Shown here: one piece after another, positions 1-6,350 of the stretch
Position numbering within the stretch: the first letter of the stretch is position 1
Layout of the letters: each line of letters begins with the position of its first letter
Assembly (NCBI GenBank): GCA_017303735.1
Contig: JAFLCF010000152.1
Location: forward strand, 1-10,703
Direction: 5' to 3'
Origin: Anaerolineae bacterium
Lineage (GTDB): Bacteria; Chloroflexota; Anaerolineae; Anaerolineales; Villigracilaceae
Length of the DNA stretch: 10,703 nt
Translations under genes and position numbers: made by a program
Notes under the pieces: generated by a model
The model's database searches: none
What the model saw: the letters and a program-made list of their open reading frames with translations, nothing else
What the model was told of the DNA's origin: nothing

Positions 1-1
1 T

Positions 2-409
2 GTTTTGCGTCCTGTCCCGGATCTTATTCGCATCCTACGCGATGAGATCTTCGTTCCCGGCGGGCCTCTCAGTCCATTGGCGCAAGGTGATCCAGTGGCG
101 CTGATGCAATCTGATCAGGCGAAGGTCCGGATTATCAATAACACCTATACTGCCGGACTGGAGCAAAGCACTGCCTCTTTTCTATCCACCCAGGGTATGC
201 AAGTGGTGGAATTTGGTCCGCTAACTGGTGCATCCAACACCACGAAAATAATTCTTTACTCTTCAAAGTTATATGCCCTGCGGTATTTGACGGAACTCTT
301 TGGGGCAGGGAGTCAGCAGATCATCATCCAGTCTGATCCAGCTTCAACAGTGGATATTGAGATACGACTTGGAGAGGATTGGGTCGGCAAACCGCCGGCA
401 GGGTATTAA
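2..409 (+). CDS. LytR/CpsA/Psr-type envelope protein, C-terminal part (LytR_C domain), truncated by window edge
   Basis: The frame is open from the first bases of the window and ends at TAA 407-409, so the gene starts upstream; the TTG at position 5 is just an internal in-frame codon. About 135 C-terminal residues are visible. The segment from VRIINNTYTAGL to the end DIEIRLGEDW fits the LytR_C fold: a V-x-I-x-N beta strand, a G-L helix region, a second strand with gaps around VVEFG, a residue run KIILYSSKLYALRYLTELFG, and a closing D-I-x-I-x-LG-x-DW. In known members this domain follows an LCP phosphotransferase domain that attaches glycopolymers to peptidoglycan, at the outer face of the membrane. 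The catalytic LCP domain is not in the window, so a stand-alone LytR_C protein is also possible. It is convergent with, and functionally unrelated to, the metal cluster. Confidence 0.7.
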   Translation, partial: VLRPVPDLIRILRDEIFVPGGPLSPLAQGDPVALMQSDQAKVRIINNTYTAGLEQSTASFLSTQGMQVVEFGPLTGASNTTKIILYSSKLYALRYLTELFGAGSQQIIIQSDPASTVDIEIRLGEDWVGKPPAGY

Positions 410-535
410 TGTCCCCTCAAATATTTCCATCTTCTATTTCGACGTTTGAGAGAAGCATTTCGATCAGGAGCAGTTACCTCCGAGCGTTTCGGGAAGCGAT
501 GGAAAAATAGGGTTCGTTCATTGACCAGTTTTACA

Positions 536-568
536 AAATGACCGGGGGATCATTTCTTCCGGTCATTT
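536..568 (-). terminator. Hairpin terminator between the convergent genes
   Basis: Perfect 10-bp inverted repeat: AAATGACCGG at 536-545 and CCGGTCATTT at 559-568, with a 13-base loop. Read on the minus strand the stem ends in ATTTTGT, a short U-run, 18 bases past the stop of the rhodanese lipoprotein gene, so it probably ends the long minus-strand operon. On the plus strand the U-run is only three long, so termination of the LytR-type gene here would be weaker. The rest of 410-586 shows nothing else that I can support. Confidence 0.7.
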
Positions 569-586
569 CGATTCCGGACAAAATTT

Positions 587-1009
587 CTATTTGTTAATGA
601 TCAATCCGGACTCCTCCCAGGCTGTTGTCCCACCATCGAGCATCCAGACATTGGTGTACCCTTGACTCAATAAACTTGCCACAGCTTTTTTCGCCATGCC
701 GGAGGTCAGGCAGTAGACAACGATCTTCGCATCCTTCTCCGCCGGAAGTTGGTTCAGGTTCTGTTCGATCTGATCATACGCCAGGCGCAAATCCGTTTGA
801 GCGATATCGCCCTGCCACGGGATGTGGACATTGATCATCGTGAAATCTTTATCTTCCAGCATGGTCTGTAATTCCTGGGCAGATACAACGCGGTAACTGC
901 CGCCGTCCACGCTTACTTCCTGCCCCACCTTGGGCGAACCCTGACACGCGCCAAGCACGAGTGATATGGCGACAGCAAACGTCAGGAAGAATTTACTACG
1001 TGCAAACAT
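587..1009 (-). CDS. Rhodanese-domain lipoprotein
   Basis: A 140-residue exported protein. The start is taken at the ATG at 1009-1007 because AAGGAGTCAAT directly precedes it; an in-frame ATG at 1030 has no comparable site. Residues 5-21 are a hydrophobic signal segment ending in the lipobox LGAC with lipidated Cys22, so it should be anchored outside the cytoplasmic membrane. The single rhodanese domain (about 40-137) has the strand INVHIPW (59-65), the catalytic strand IVVYC with Cys100, and the terminal LDGGTTAWEESG (124-135). The loop after the Cys is LTSGM, so it lacks the Arg that closes the active loop in classical CRxGxR rhodaneses; the sulfur acceptor may differ. It lies 26 bases after the anchored rhodanese and is the last gene of the operon. 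Persulfide carrier or metal-thiol chemistry outside the cell are both plausible; the substrate is unknown. Confidence 0.85.
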   Translation of the reverse strand: MFARSKFFLTFAVAISLVLGACQGSPKVGQEVSVDGGSYRVVSAQELQTMLEDKDFTMINVHIPWQGDIAQTDLRLAYDQIEQNLNQLPAEKDAKIVVYCLTSGMAKKAVASLLSQGYTNVWMLDGGTTAWEESGLIINK

Positions 1010-1035
1010 ATTGACTCCTTCATATTTCAAAAACC

Positions 1036-1506
1036 TTACGGCTCAACAGGATAACCCGCGTCCACCCAGGCATTGAATCCGCCGAGCAGAGGGGTCACGT
1101 TACTAAAACCGTTTTCCAGCAAAATGGACGCCGCACGGGCGCTCGATTCTTCGCTGGGTCAGGTGCAGTAGGTGATGATCCATTGGTTCGGGTCAAGTTC
1201 ACCAAGGCGTGCTTCGAGTTCGCCAAGCGGAATGTTGATCGCGCCCGCGATGCGACCACCCGCATACGCCTCCGCAGCACGGACGTCCACAATAACGGCT
1301 GTGTCAGCGTCCAATGCGGCTTTGGCATCCTCCAGCGACACGCGCGAAATTTCAGGGTATGTCTCTTCCTCGTGGGAAGTGACCGGTGTTGGGGCGGTTG
1401 ATGCGTTTTGGGTCGCTATTAGAATCGCGGCAACGATCAAGAGCAAACCTCCGCTGAGTGTAAGGTAAAGTGGCACCAGTGATTTTTTCGTTTTTTGTTT
1501 CCTCAT
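1036..1506 (-). CDS. Membrane-anchored rhodanese with in-frame UGA at codon 116 (candidate selenoprotein or nonsense allele)
   Basis: The ATG at 1506-1504 is preceded by TGGAGTCAGT and is preferred over the ATG at 1539. Residues 10-31 form one membrane anchor after a basic start (MRKQKTKK), followed by a linker of about 20 residues and a rhodanese domain facing outward: VSLEDA (56-61), VIVDVRAAEAYAGGRIAGAINIP (split over 71-93), catalytic strand ITYC with Cys114. Codon 116 is TGA (1161-1159). The same frame then runs on for 40 codons without damage: PSEESSARAA, LLGGFNAW and AGYPVEP complete a textbook rhodanese end before TAA at 1038-1036. Rhodaneses of this type usually read YC-x-CP here, so UGA sits exactly where a second Cys belongs. 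Trp reassignment is unlikely because other genes in the window stop at TGA and use TGG. Either Sec is inserted, or one base change has made a nonsense allele, or this is a sequencing error. Without readthrough the product lacks a third of the domain. Confidence 0.75.
1121..1150 (-). other. SECIS-like hairpin just downstream of the in-frame UGA
   Basis: Eight bases after the UGA the minus strand can fold: AGAAU pairs with AUUUU (one G-U), then a C-C mismatch, one G-C pair, a bulged A, GCGCC paired with GGCGU, and an apical loop CGUGC at 1137-1133 that begins 22 bases after the UGA. Bacterial SECIS elements are hairpins inside the reading frame with an apical loop roughly 16-37 bases after the UGA and a G, often GU, in the loop. 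Position, size and the GU fit; the bulge is A instead of the U known from E. coli fdhF. GC-rich coding sequence folds easily, so this is suggestive only. Confidence 0.35.
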
Positions 1507-1567
1507 ACTGACTCCAGAACTAATTGAAAAGTCAAACACTCCGATACGCCAACAGGCTTAATATCGG

Positions 1568-1589
1568 AAAAACACCAGATCGTCTGGCG
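1568..1589 (-). terminator. Compact terminator-like hairpin between small protein B and the anchored rhodanese
   Basis: On the minus strand CGCCAGA-CGA-TCTGGTG (one G-U pair) forms a 7-bp stem with a 3-base loop and is followed at once by TTTTT (1572-1568). It lies just past the stop of small protein B. It would end or attenuate transcription before the two rhodanese genes. Next to it, 1594-1605 is a perfect 12-bp palindrome GTTCAATTGAAC of unknown role. Confidence 0.5.
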
Positions 1590-1607
1590 GCATGTTCAAT
1601 TGAACGC

Positions 1608-1892
1608 TTATGCAATAGGGGGGTGTAAAATGGGAACAGTATGTTCCAACAAATTCAAAGCAGGCTGATTGTTCAGATAGAGTGCGCCATCCCCATTTGG
1701 GCACTCAGGGGATGGCGAGGTGTGAATTCCTGTTTGTAACTGGCAAACCAGGCAGAGATCCAAATTTGCGGCGCTATCCTGAGGTGCCGACATACAACCA
1801 CACAGGGATGCAACGGACAGAGAGTGCGCCGCCAGCCCAAACAAAAGCAGGGTCAAGGTTAAGGTTAGAAAAAGTCGTCGGTGCAGGTTCAT
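1608..1892 (-). CDS. Small exported Cys-rich protein B, paralogue of protein A
   Basis: About 94 residues if read from the ATG at 1892; an ATG at 1913 in the same frame is possible, and neither has a strong ribosome-binding site. After MNLHRR a hydrophobic stretch (7-28) looks like a signal peptide or single anchor. The exported part has Cys pairs CGC (31-33) and CLVC (47-50) and Cys64, and ends in ILHPPIA. I do not recognise a family, although the form (signal, Cys pairs, Pro-rich tail, next to metal genes) recalls small DUF2946-type proteins. It shares C-x4-G-I and a terminal I-x-HPP-x2 with small protein A at 5786-6055, at almost the same spacing, so the two are probably paralogues. It sits after the PCu(A)C gene, which suggests an outer-face metal-binding or redox role; that is inference. 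Confidence 0.65.
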   Translation of the reverse strand: MNLHRRLFLTLTLTLLLFGLAAHSLSVASLCGCMSAPQDSAANLDLCLVCQLQTGIHTSPSPECPNGDGALYLNNQPALNLLEHTVPILHPPIA

Positions 1893-1923
1893 ACGCTCAA
1901 GCCAAGGTGTCATCGGTAGGTAA

Positions 1924-1950
1924 ATTATACTGCTGACAGGCGTGCCCCAA
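1924..1950 (-). promoter_or_regulatory. Possible internal promoter before small protein B
   Basis: The minus strand has a perfect TATAAT at 1929-1924, ten bases before the upstream ATG of small protein B. The best -35 candidate is TTGGGG at 1950-1945 with a short 15-base spacer, so the promoter is only half convincing. If used, the transcript would start near 1917, which fits translation from the second ATG at 1892 better than from 1913. Confidence 0.25.
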
Positions 1951-1962
1951 TTAATAATCGGA

Positions 1963-2397
1963 TTAAGGTTCCTTCACAGGCACTTCCACCATGAAGGAAC
2001 CTGCTTCTTTGAAGATCAAAGTGAGTGTGATCGTATCGCCAACCTTCAAATCCTGTGTCAGGCTGACAAACATCACATGCAGACCGCCTGGCTTGAATTC
2101 AACCTTGCTGTTGGCAGGCGCTGGAACCGACTCTTGCGGCTGCATGGACATCACCCCGCCGTCCATCATCATGCTCATGTGAACTTCGGTGGCGGCGGCG
2201 ATCTCCGAACTGGCGCCCAGCAGGGTGTCGTCCTCGGCGGATCCATTTTCGATAACGAAATATGCCGCGCCGTTTTCGCCCGCGCTGGCAGGGCGCGCCC
2301 AGGCGTCCTTGACGGTCAATTCACCCGATGCGCCGCCACACGCGGCGACCATCAGGGCGGTCAGTAATAACGCGGAAATCAATTTTGTCTTTTTCAT
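1963..2397 (-). CDS. PCu(A)C-type periplasmic copper chaperone, lipoprotein
   Basis: A 144-residue lipoprotein. The start is the ATG at 2397, six bases after AGGAG; the ATG at 2403 touches that site and is too close. The lipobox MVAAC puts the lipidated Cys at residue 20. The cupredoxin-like domain starts at about LTVKDAWARPA (27-37), typical of the family. The copper site matches the family pattern H-M-x10-M-x21-H-x-M exactly: His73, Met74, Met85, His107, Met109. Family members carry Cu(I), or Cu(I) and Cu(II), outside the cytoplasmic membrane and hand it to SCO proteins and the CuA site of cytochrome c oxidase. A Met-rich patch (MSMMM, 74-78) adds possible Cu(I) ligands. It follows the SCO gene by 18 bases, the usual partnership, so both are likely made together. 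Confidence 0.93.
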   Translation of the reverse strand: MKKTKLISALLLTALMVAACGGASGELTVKDAWARPASAGENGAAYFVIENGSAEDDTLLGASSEIAAATEVHMSMMMDGGVMSMQPQESVPAPANSKVEFKPGGLHVMFVSLTQDLKVGDTITLTLIFKEAGSFMVEVPVKEP

Positions 2398-2415
2398 TTT
2401 CATCTCCTGTGAATT

Positions 2416-3033
2416 TTATTCTTGTTGAGATTGTTTCAAGAATTGGGTCAGATCATCTGCCATATCAATAGCGGTTGTGCCGTATGGAAATGTCATCAGG
2501 ACGCTTCCATTCCCGTCAAGAACGAAGACACTTGAAGTGTGACTCACAAGATATCCCGCGGCGCTGCCCGTATCCTGTTTTTCGACAAACACTCCCAGTT
2601 CGTCCCAAAGCGCCTCAAGATCTGCGCGACTTCCGCTTAACCCAACAAATTCAGGATTGAACCGGGAAACATACTCCGAGACCTTTTCAGGTGTGTCACG
2701 ATCTGGATCGGCAGTCACCATCACGAAGGCGACCTTTTGTGCATCGTCGCCAAGACGTTCATGCACCTGTTTGAAAGTCCCCAGCGTAATTGGACAGACA
2801 TCGGGACAACTTGTATACCCGAAGAAAAGCAATACGATTTTTCCCTTCGCATCGCTCAAGCGGAAGGTTTCATCGTTTGCGGTCTGAAGCGCAAAGTCTG
2901 TCACGGGAAGCGGCGGGTTGATCACTGTGCCGTGAAAGGAATAGGGTCTCCTAAACACAATCTCTATGAGGACCGTCAGACCAATGACTGCTGTCAAGAT
3001 AAACAACAGGTAGTACTGATTCTTCTTAATCAT
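2416..3033 (-). CDS. SCO1/SenC/PrrC-family copper-delivery thioredoxin-fold protein
   Basis: A 205-residue protein with one N-terminal anchor (about 8-27) and a thioredoxin-fold domain outside. The family signature is complete: CPDVCP with Cys76 and Cys80, and the distal His165 in VSHTSSVFV; these three residues bind copper in SCO proteins. Also typical are FGYTSCPDVCP, the strand FVMVTADPDRDTPE (103-116) and FVGLSG (129-134). SCO proteins reduce or metallate the CuA centre of cytochrome c oxidase subunit II, often with PCu(A)C as the donor, and that gene follows directly. The ATG at 3033 overlaps the upstream four-helix protein gene by 8 bases, pointing to coupled translation, with a weak purine-rich site (AAGAGAGAAAC) before it. 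No oxidase genes are in the window. Confidence 0.95.
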   Translation of the reverse strand: MIKKNQYYLLFILTAVIGLTVLIEIVFRRPYSFHGTVINPPLPVTDFALQTANDETFRLSDAKGKIVLLFFGYTSCPDVCPITLGTFKQVHERLGDDAQKVAFVMVTADPDRDTPEKVSEYVSRFNPEFVGLSGSRADLEALWDELGVFVEKQDTGSAAGYLVSHTSSVFVLDGNGSVLMTFPYGTTAIDMADDLTQFLKQSQQE

Positions 3034-3358
3034 GTTTCTCTCTTTTATCCATTAAATTTCGCGCGCCAAATACCCCAAGCCCAAGGGCTGGCACAGACAA
3101 GAGGAGCAATAGATATACATGACCCTGTCGCGCCAGTAATATTCCCACACTGAGCATGACCAAACCCAGGATGAGCATCAGGACCGCGAGACGCCTGTCC
3201 ACATGGATGGCGTCAAATCCAAATATCGCAACAGAAGCCATGCTGACTCCAGACAAAATTGTGACTGCAACATCAATGGAATGTGGCAGGATCCCAAGGA
3301 TGAAAACAAGGGCATACAAAACGAATCCCGCGGTCAGCAGGCTCCAATGCCATTTCAT
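3026..3358 (-). CDS. Small four-helix membrane protein, unknown function
   Basis: 110 residues, nearly all hydrophobic, with four likely membrane helices at about 5-24, 28-50, 57-76 and 79-97 and a basic, charged tail (NLMDKREKHD). His26, His52 and His80 lie at helix ends or loops. I do not recognise the family. Its ATG overlaps the stop of the P1B-4 ATPase gene as ATGA, and its own end overlaps the SCO start by 8 bases, so it is almost certainly translated and co-regulated with both. Placement between an exporter and copper delivery proteins suggests a helper for metal transport or oxidase assembly, but nothing in the sequence proves it. Confidence 0.8.
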   Translation of the reverse strand: MKWHWSLLTAGFVLYALVFILGILPHSIDVAVTILSGVSMASVAIFGFDAIHVDRRLAVLMLILGLVMLSVGILLARQGHVYLLLLLSVPALGLGVFGARNLMDKREKHD

Positions 3359-5697
3359 GCAGATTTATATCCCAACAGCCTGAGTGCATTTGCCACGACC
3401 ACCAACGTACTGCCTTCGTGGAAGATAATGGCAATGCCGATGCTAACGATGCCTGTCAATGACGTAATGATCAACAGAGCTATCACGCCGAGCGAGATGA
3501 ACAGGTTCTGCACGATAATGTTTCGAGTGGCGCGCCCCAGCCCAACCGCAAATGGAAGTTTGGAAAGGTCGTCGCCCATCAAAGCGACATCGGCGGTTTC
3601 GAGCGCAACATCTGTCCCTGCGCCGCCCATCGCAATGCCGACGGTTGCATTCGCCAACGCAGGCGCGTCGTTCACGCCATCACCGATCATCGCGACATAA
3701 CCATATTCCTTCACGAGATCACGGATGACAGTAAGTTTGTCTTCAGGCATGAGATCGGCGCGATATTCAGTGAGACCAATTTCGTGAGCAATCGCAGAGG
3801 CAGAGCGCGTGTTGTCGCCCGTCAGCATGATGGTGTGAGCCACGCCTGCTTGCTTAAGGGCTTTCATGGTCGGCGCGGCTTCGCGGCGCAAAGTGTCGGC
3901 AAGGGCAATGATACCGATGACAGTTTTATCTTCGGCGATCCACATCAGGGTCTTGCCCGTCTGCTGGAATGCATCAGCCTTTTGAAGCGCTTCGGCGGAG
4001 AGCGTCACCATCGCTTCATCCATCAATTTGCGATTGCCGATCCAGATCGTTTTGCCGTTCGAGACGGCGCGCAAGCCGCGTCCCGTCAGCGACTCGACTT
4101 CGTCCATAACGGAAGCAGGCACTCCCTGAGTCTGAGCCGCGCGTACAACAGCCTGAGCAAGCGGATGTGCGGAACGTGATTCCGCTCCCGCCGCGATTGC
4201 CAATACATCCGCTTCCTTCCGCCCCGATTCCTGAATCGCCACGATATCCGTTACCTCAGGCTGACCGTGAGTCACCGTACCCGTTTTGTCGAAGGCGATG
4301 GCTTTAAGGCGACCAAGATTTTCGAGATGCGCTCCGCCCTTCACCAGCACACCATTGCGCGCGGCTTGAGCCACACCCGCGAGAATGGTGGCGGGCGTGC
4401 CTAACGCGAGGGCGCAAGGCGAGGCGGCAACGAGGAGAGTCATTGCACGCAGGAATGATTCACGGAAGGGGAAACCGAACAAGGGTGGCACGATGATGAT
4501 CAGCGTGGTGAGAATTAAAACGGCTGGAACAAAGACACGCTCGAATCTTTCAACCGTTTGCTGTGTGGGCGATTTCTGAGCCTGGGCTTCTTCCACCATT
4601 TTCATCACGCGCGAGAGCGTAGAGTCTTTGGCAAGACGCGAGACCTTCACTTCCAACGCGCCTTCCCCGTTGACCGTACTCGCAAAAACCTGATCACCAG
4701 AGGCTTTATCCACGGGAAGGGATTCACCTGTGACAGAAGATTGGTCAACGCCCGAATTTCCGTTGAGGATGATTCCATCCACAGGGATGCGCACGCCAGG
4801 GCGGACGATGACAATATCTTCGAGTTGCAATGACTCAACAGAGAGTTCCTGTTCTTTGCCGTCACGTTTTACGAGGGCGGTTTTTGGCGCAAGGTCCGCC
4901 AGCGCACGGACTGCAGCGCGAGCACGATCCAGGGCGCGTTCTTCGAGCGCATGTCCGAGGCTGAACAGGAACAAAAGCAATGCGCCTTCGGCAAATTCAC
5001 CGAGCGCCGCCGCGCCGAGCGCCGCCATGACCATCAGCAGGTCGGTATCGAAATGTTTCTCTTTGATGGCGTGCCAGGCGTGTTGTGAAATATCCCAACC
5101 ACCGAAGATGTATGCGGTGATGTACAACGTAGTTGCGGCAAGCACGGGCAGACCGAAAAAGGTTTCACCCAGCCAGCCAATTAAAAGGAGCAATCCCGCT
5201 GTGAGGCTGAATACGATTTCACGGTTTTCCTTATACCAACTGCGTAATCCTTCCACAGGGATCTCATATCCCAGCGAGCGGACTCGTTTTTCGATTGCGG
5301 GACGGTCGATCTTTTGTTTGTCATATTCCACACGCAAATTTTGCGCGGCGTAATTCACGTTTACTGCCAGCACACCCTCCATACGTCCAATACTGTGTTC
5401 GATGACCGTTACACAGTCTGAACAGTCCATGCCTTCGATAGGCGTGGATAGATGGTGATAGCGGTTGGCAATTCCCGCTCCTGCCCGTTGCGCTAATCGC
5501 TTCACCTGTTCGAGACTGAGCAAGTTTGGGTCATAGTGCAGACATAAGTCAACGGGCGATTTGTCGCGTTCGAGATGGGCGCGGAGAATTCCTTTTTGAT
5601 TCTGCAACGAGCCTTCGAGACGGTTCAGGCATTCATCCTGCTCATCCTTCACATCAGGCAAAAGCAGGGGTATTTCCAATTCGATTGTTTTTTCCAT
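3355..5697 (-). CDS. P1B-4-type heavy-metal-transporting P-type ATPase (SPC / HEGST)
   Basis: 780 residues from the ATG at 5697, which has AAGGA eight bases upstream; the frame also holds a TTG at 5715. Domains in order: a degenerate HMA-like region without CxxC (about 1-80); a true HMA domain with GMDCSDC (89-95); membrane helices at about 161-250; actuator domain with TGES (323-326); helix with SPC (426-428); phosphorylation site DKTGT (470-474, Asp470); His511-Pro512 of the P1B nucleotide domain; GDGVND (672-677); last helices with HEGST (760-764) and Asn770. SPC plus HEG(G/S)T is the mark of the P1B-4 subgroup, whose members export Co, Zn, Cd or Fe(II). The likely job is export of a divalent metal from the cytoplasm. 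It is controlled with a SmtB/CzrA-like sensor two genes upstream, which supports Zn or Co. Its operon also holds copper proteins, so substrate choice by neighbours alone is unsafe. Confidence 0.95.
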   Translation of the reverse strand: MEKTIELEIPLLLPDVKDEQDECLNRLEGSLQNQKGILRAHLERDKSPVDLCLHYDPNLLSLEQVKRLAQRAGAGIANRYHHLSTPIEGMDCSDCVTVIEHSIGRMEGVLAVNVNYAAQNLRVEYDKQKIDRPAIEKRVRSLGYEIPVEGLRSWYKENREIVFSLTAGLLLLIGWLGETFFGLPVLAATTLYITAYIFGGWDISQHAWHAIKEKHFDTDLLMVMAALGAAALGEFAEGALLLFLFSLGHALEERALDRARAAVRALADLAPKTALVKRDGKEQELSVESLQLEDIVIVRPGVRIPVDGIILNGNSGVDQSSVTGESLPVDKASGDQVFASTVNGEGALEVKVSRLAKDSTLSRVMKMVEEAQAQKSPTQQTVERFERVFVPAVLILTTLIIIVPPLFGFPFRESFLRAMTLLVAASPCALALGTPATILAGVAQAARNGVLVKGGAHLENLGRLKAIAFDKTGTVTHGQPEVTDIVAIQESGRKEADVLAIAAGAESRSAHPLAQAVVRAAQTQGVPASVMDEVESLTGRGLRAVSNGKTIWIGNRKLMDEAMVTLSAEALQKADAFQQTGKTLMWIAEDKTVIGIIALADTLRREAAPTMKALKQAGVAHTIMLTGDNTRSASAIAHEIGLTEYRADLMPEDKLTVIRDLVKEYGYVAMIGDGVNDAPALANATVGIAMGGAGTDVALETADVALMGDDLSKLPFAVGLGRATRNIIVQNLFISLGVIALLIITSLTGIVSIGIAIIFHEGSTLVVVANALRLLGYKSA

Positions 5698-5741
5698 GAG
5701 ACATGTCCTTATCAAATATCAGGTACGGGAAATGGTTAATA

Positions 5742-5765
5742 GCCCTCGCCTTGAATAGGCAGGGC
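5742..5765 (-). other. Intercistronic hairpin before the P1B-4 ATPase gene
   Basis: GCCCT-GCCT-loop-AGGC-AGGGC with a single bulged base gives a 9-bp stem and a 5-base loop in the 88-base gap between small protein A and the ATPase. No U-run follows, so it is not a standard terminator. It could stabilise or mark a processing point in the mRNA. Confidence 0.4.
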
Positions 5766-5785
5766 AACAGGCAGAAAGGTCGAAA

Positions 5786-6055
5786 CTACATTGTTGGCGG
5801 GTGGGAAATATTTTCGCGCAAACACCAGGGGATCGTCTGATCTGGCGTCGGCAGAAGGGAAACATTGGGTTCGTTTTGTGATGGTTTGGATTGTTCTGGC
5901 AGAACGATCCCTGCATGAATGACGCAGACAGACTCACTGGAAGCGTGAGCCGTGACTTTGGCCGTATTCACCCAATGCCCTGCCATCCCGATCAGGATCA
6001 GGAGGAGCAGGAGTGTTAAAAAAGCTCGTTGAACAGTGTTCTTCATATTAACCAT
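5786..6055 (-). CDS. Small exported protein A, paralogue of protein B
   Basis: 89 residues from the ATG at 6055, which overlaps the arsR stop by 8 bases, the same overlap seen at two other junctions here; a second in-frame ATG at 6046, one base past that stop, is equally possible. A signal or anchor segment covers about 10-28, with a likely cleavage near AHA-SS (36-40). The exported part has Cys44 and Cys78 and ends in ISHPPTM. C44-x4-G-I and the final I-x-HPP-x2 match small protein B at 1608-1892 with 41 versus 40 residues between Cys and His. I do not recognise a named family. Coupling to the metal sensor and placement before the P1B-4 ATPase suggest a metal-related role outside the membrane; this is inference. 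Confidence 0.7.
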   Translation of the reverse strand: MVNMKNTVQRAFLTLLLLLILIGMAGHWVNTAKVTAHASSESVCVIHAGIVLPEQSKPSQNEPNVSLLPTPDQTIPWCLRENISHPPTM

Positions 6056-6347
6056 GCAGGACGTGGTCGAGACCGCGTTTGAATAGTTCGATCACATGAT
6101 CGTCATCGAGGCAAACAAAGACGTTACGCCCCTGTTTACGGGTGCGGATGAGACGCTTGTCACGCAGTCCGCGCAACTGGTGTGAGACGGCAGACTTGGT
6201 CAACCCCAGACGCTCCACCAGGTCGCCGACACCGACTTCCCCATCAAGCAAAAGGCTGATGATGAGAATGCGCGTCGGGTCGCTCAACGCGTCGAACAGG
6301 TTGGCGAGATCGGATGCGATTTCGGGGCTGATGTTCTTTTTTGGCAT
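6048..6347 (-). CDS. ArsR/SmtB-family repressor with alpha5 Zn-type metal site
   Basis: 99 residues, a winged-helix dimeric repressor. The recognition region is LTKSAVSHQLRGLRDKRLI (about 49-67), then the wing RTRKQGRNVFVCL. The C-terminal helix carries D82-x-H84-x10-H95-x2-H98, exactly the alpha5 ligand pattern of CzrA and close to SmtB (which has E in the last place); these sensors bind Zn(II) or Co(II) and then leave DNA. The ELCVC-type alpha3 Cys site of ArsR/CadC is absent. The gene starts 3 bases after the methyltransferase stop, without a clear ribosome-binding site, so it is probably translated by coupling. It most likely represses its own operon through the 15-8-15 dyad at 6958-6995. 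Confidence 0.93.
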   Translation of the reverse strand: MPKKNISPEIASDLANLFDALSDPTRILIISLLLDGEVGVGDLVERLGLTKSAVSHQLRGLRDKRLIRTRKQGRNVFVCLDDDHVIELFKRGLDHVLHG

Positions 6348-6350
6348 AAG

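Noticed and set aside
409..510. 33-codon ORF starting TAATG at the stop of the LytR-type gene
   Set aside because: No ribosome-binding site and no recognisable protein character; too short to separate from chance.
1159..1161. UGA read as tryptophan under an alternative genetic code
   Set aside because: Other genes here end at TGA (for example both ATPases) and Trp is coded by TGG, so the standard code applies.
1095..1328. 77-residue minus-strand ORF spanning the UGA region in another frame, as if a frameshift rescued the rhodanese
   Set aside because: Its translation does not resemble rhodanese; the true domain continues in the original frame after the UGA, so a frameshift is not the explanation.
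4730..5353. 207-residue plus-strand ORF
   Set aside because: Ser/Arg/Ala-rich shadow of the P1B-4 ATPase on the other strand, with no family features.
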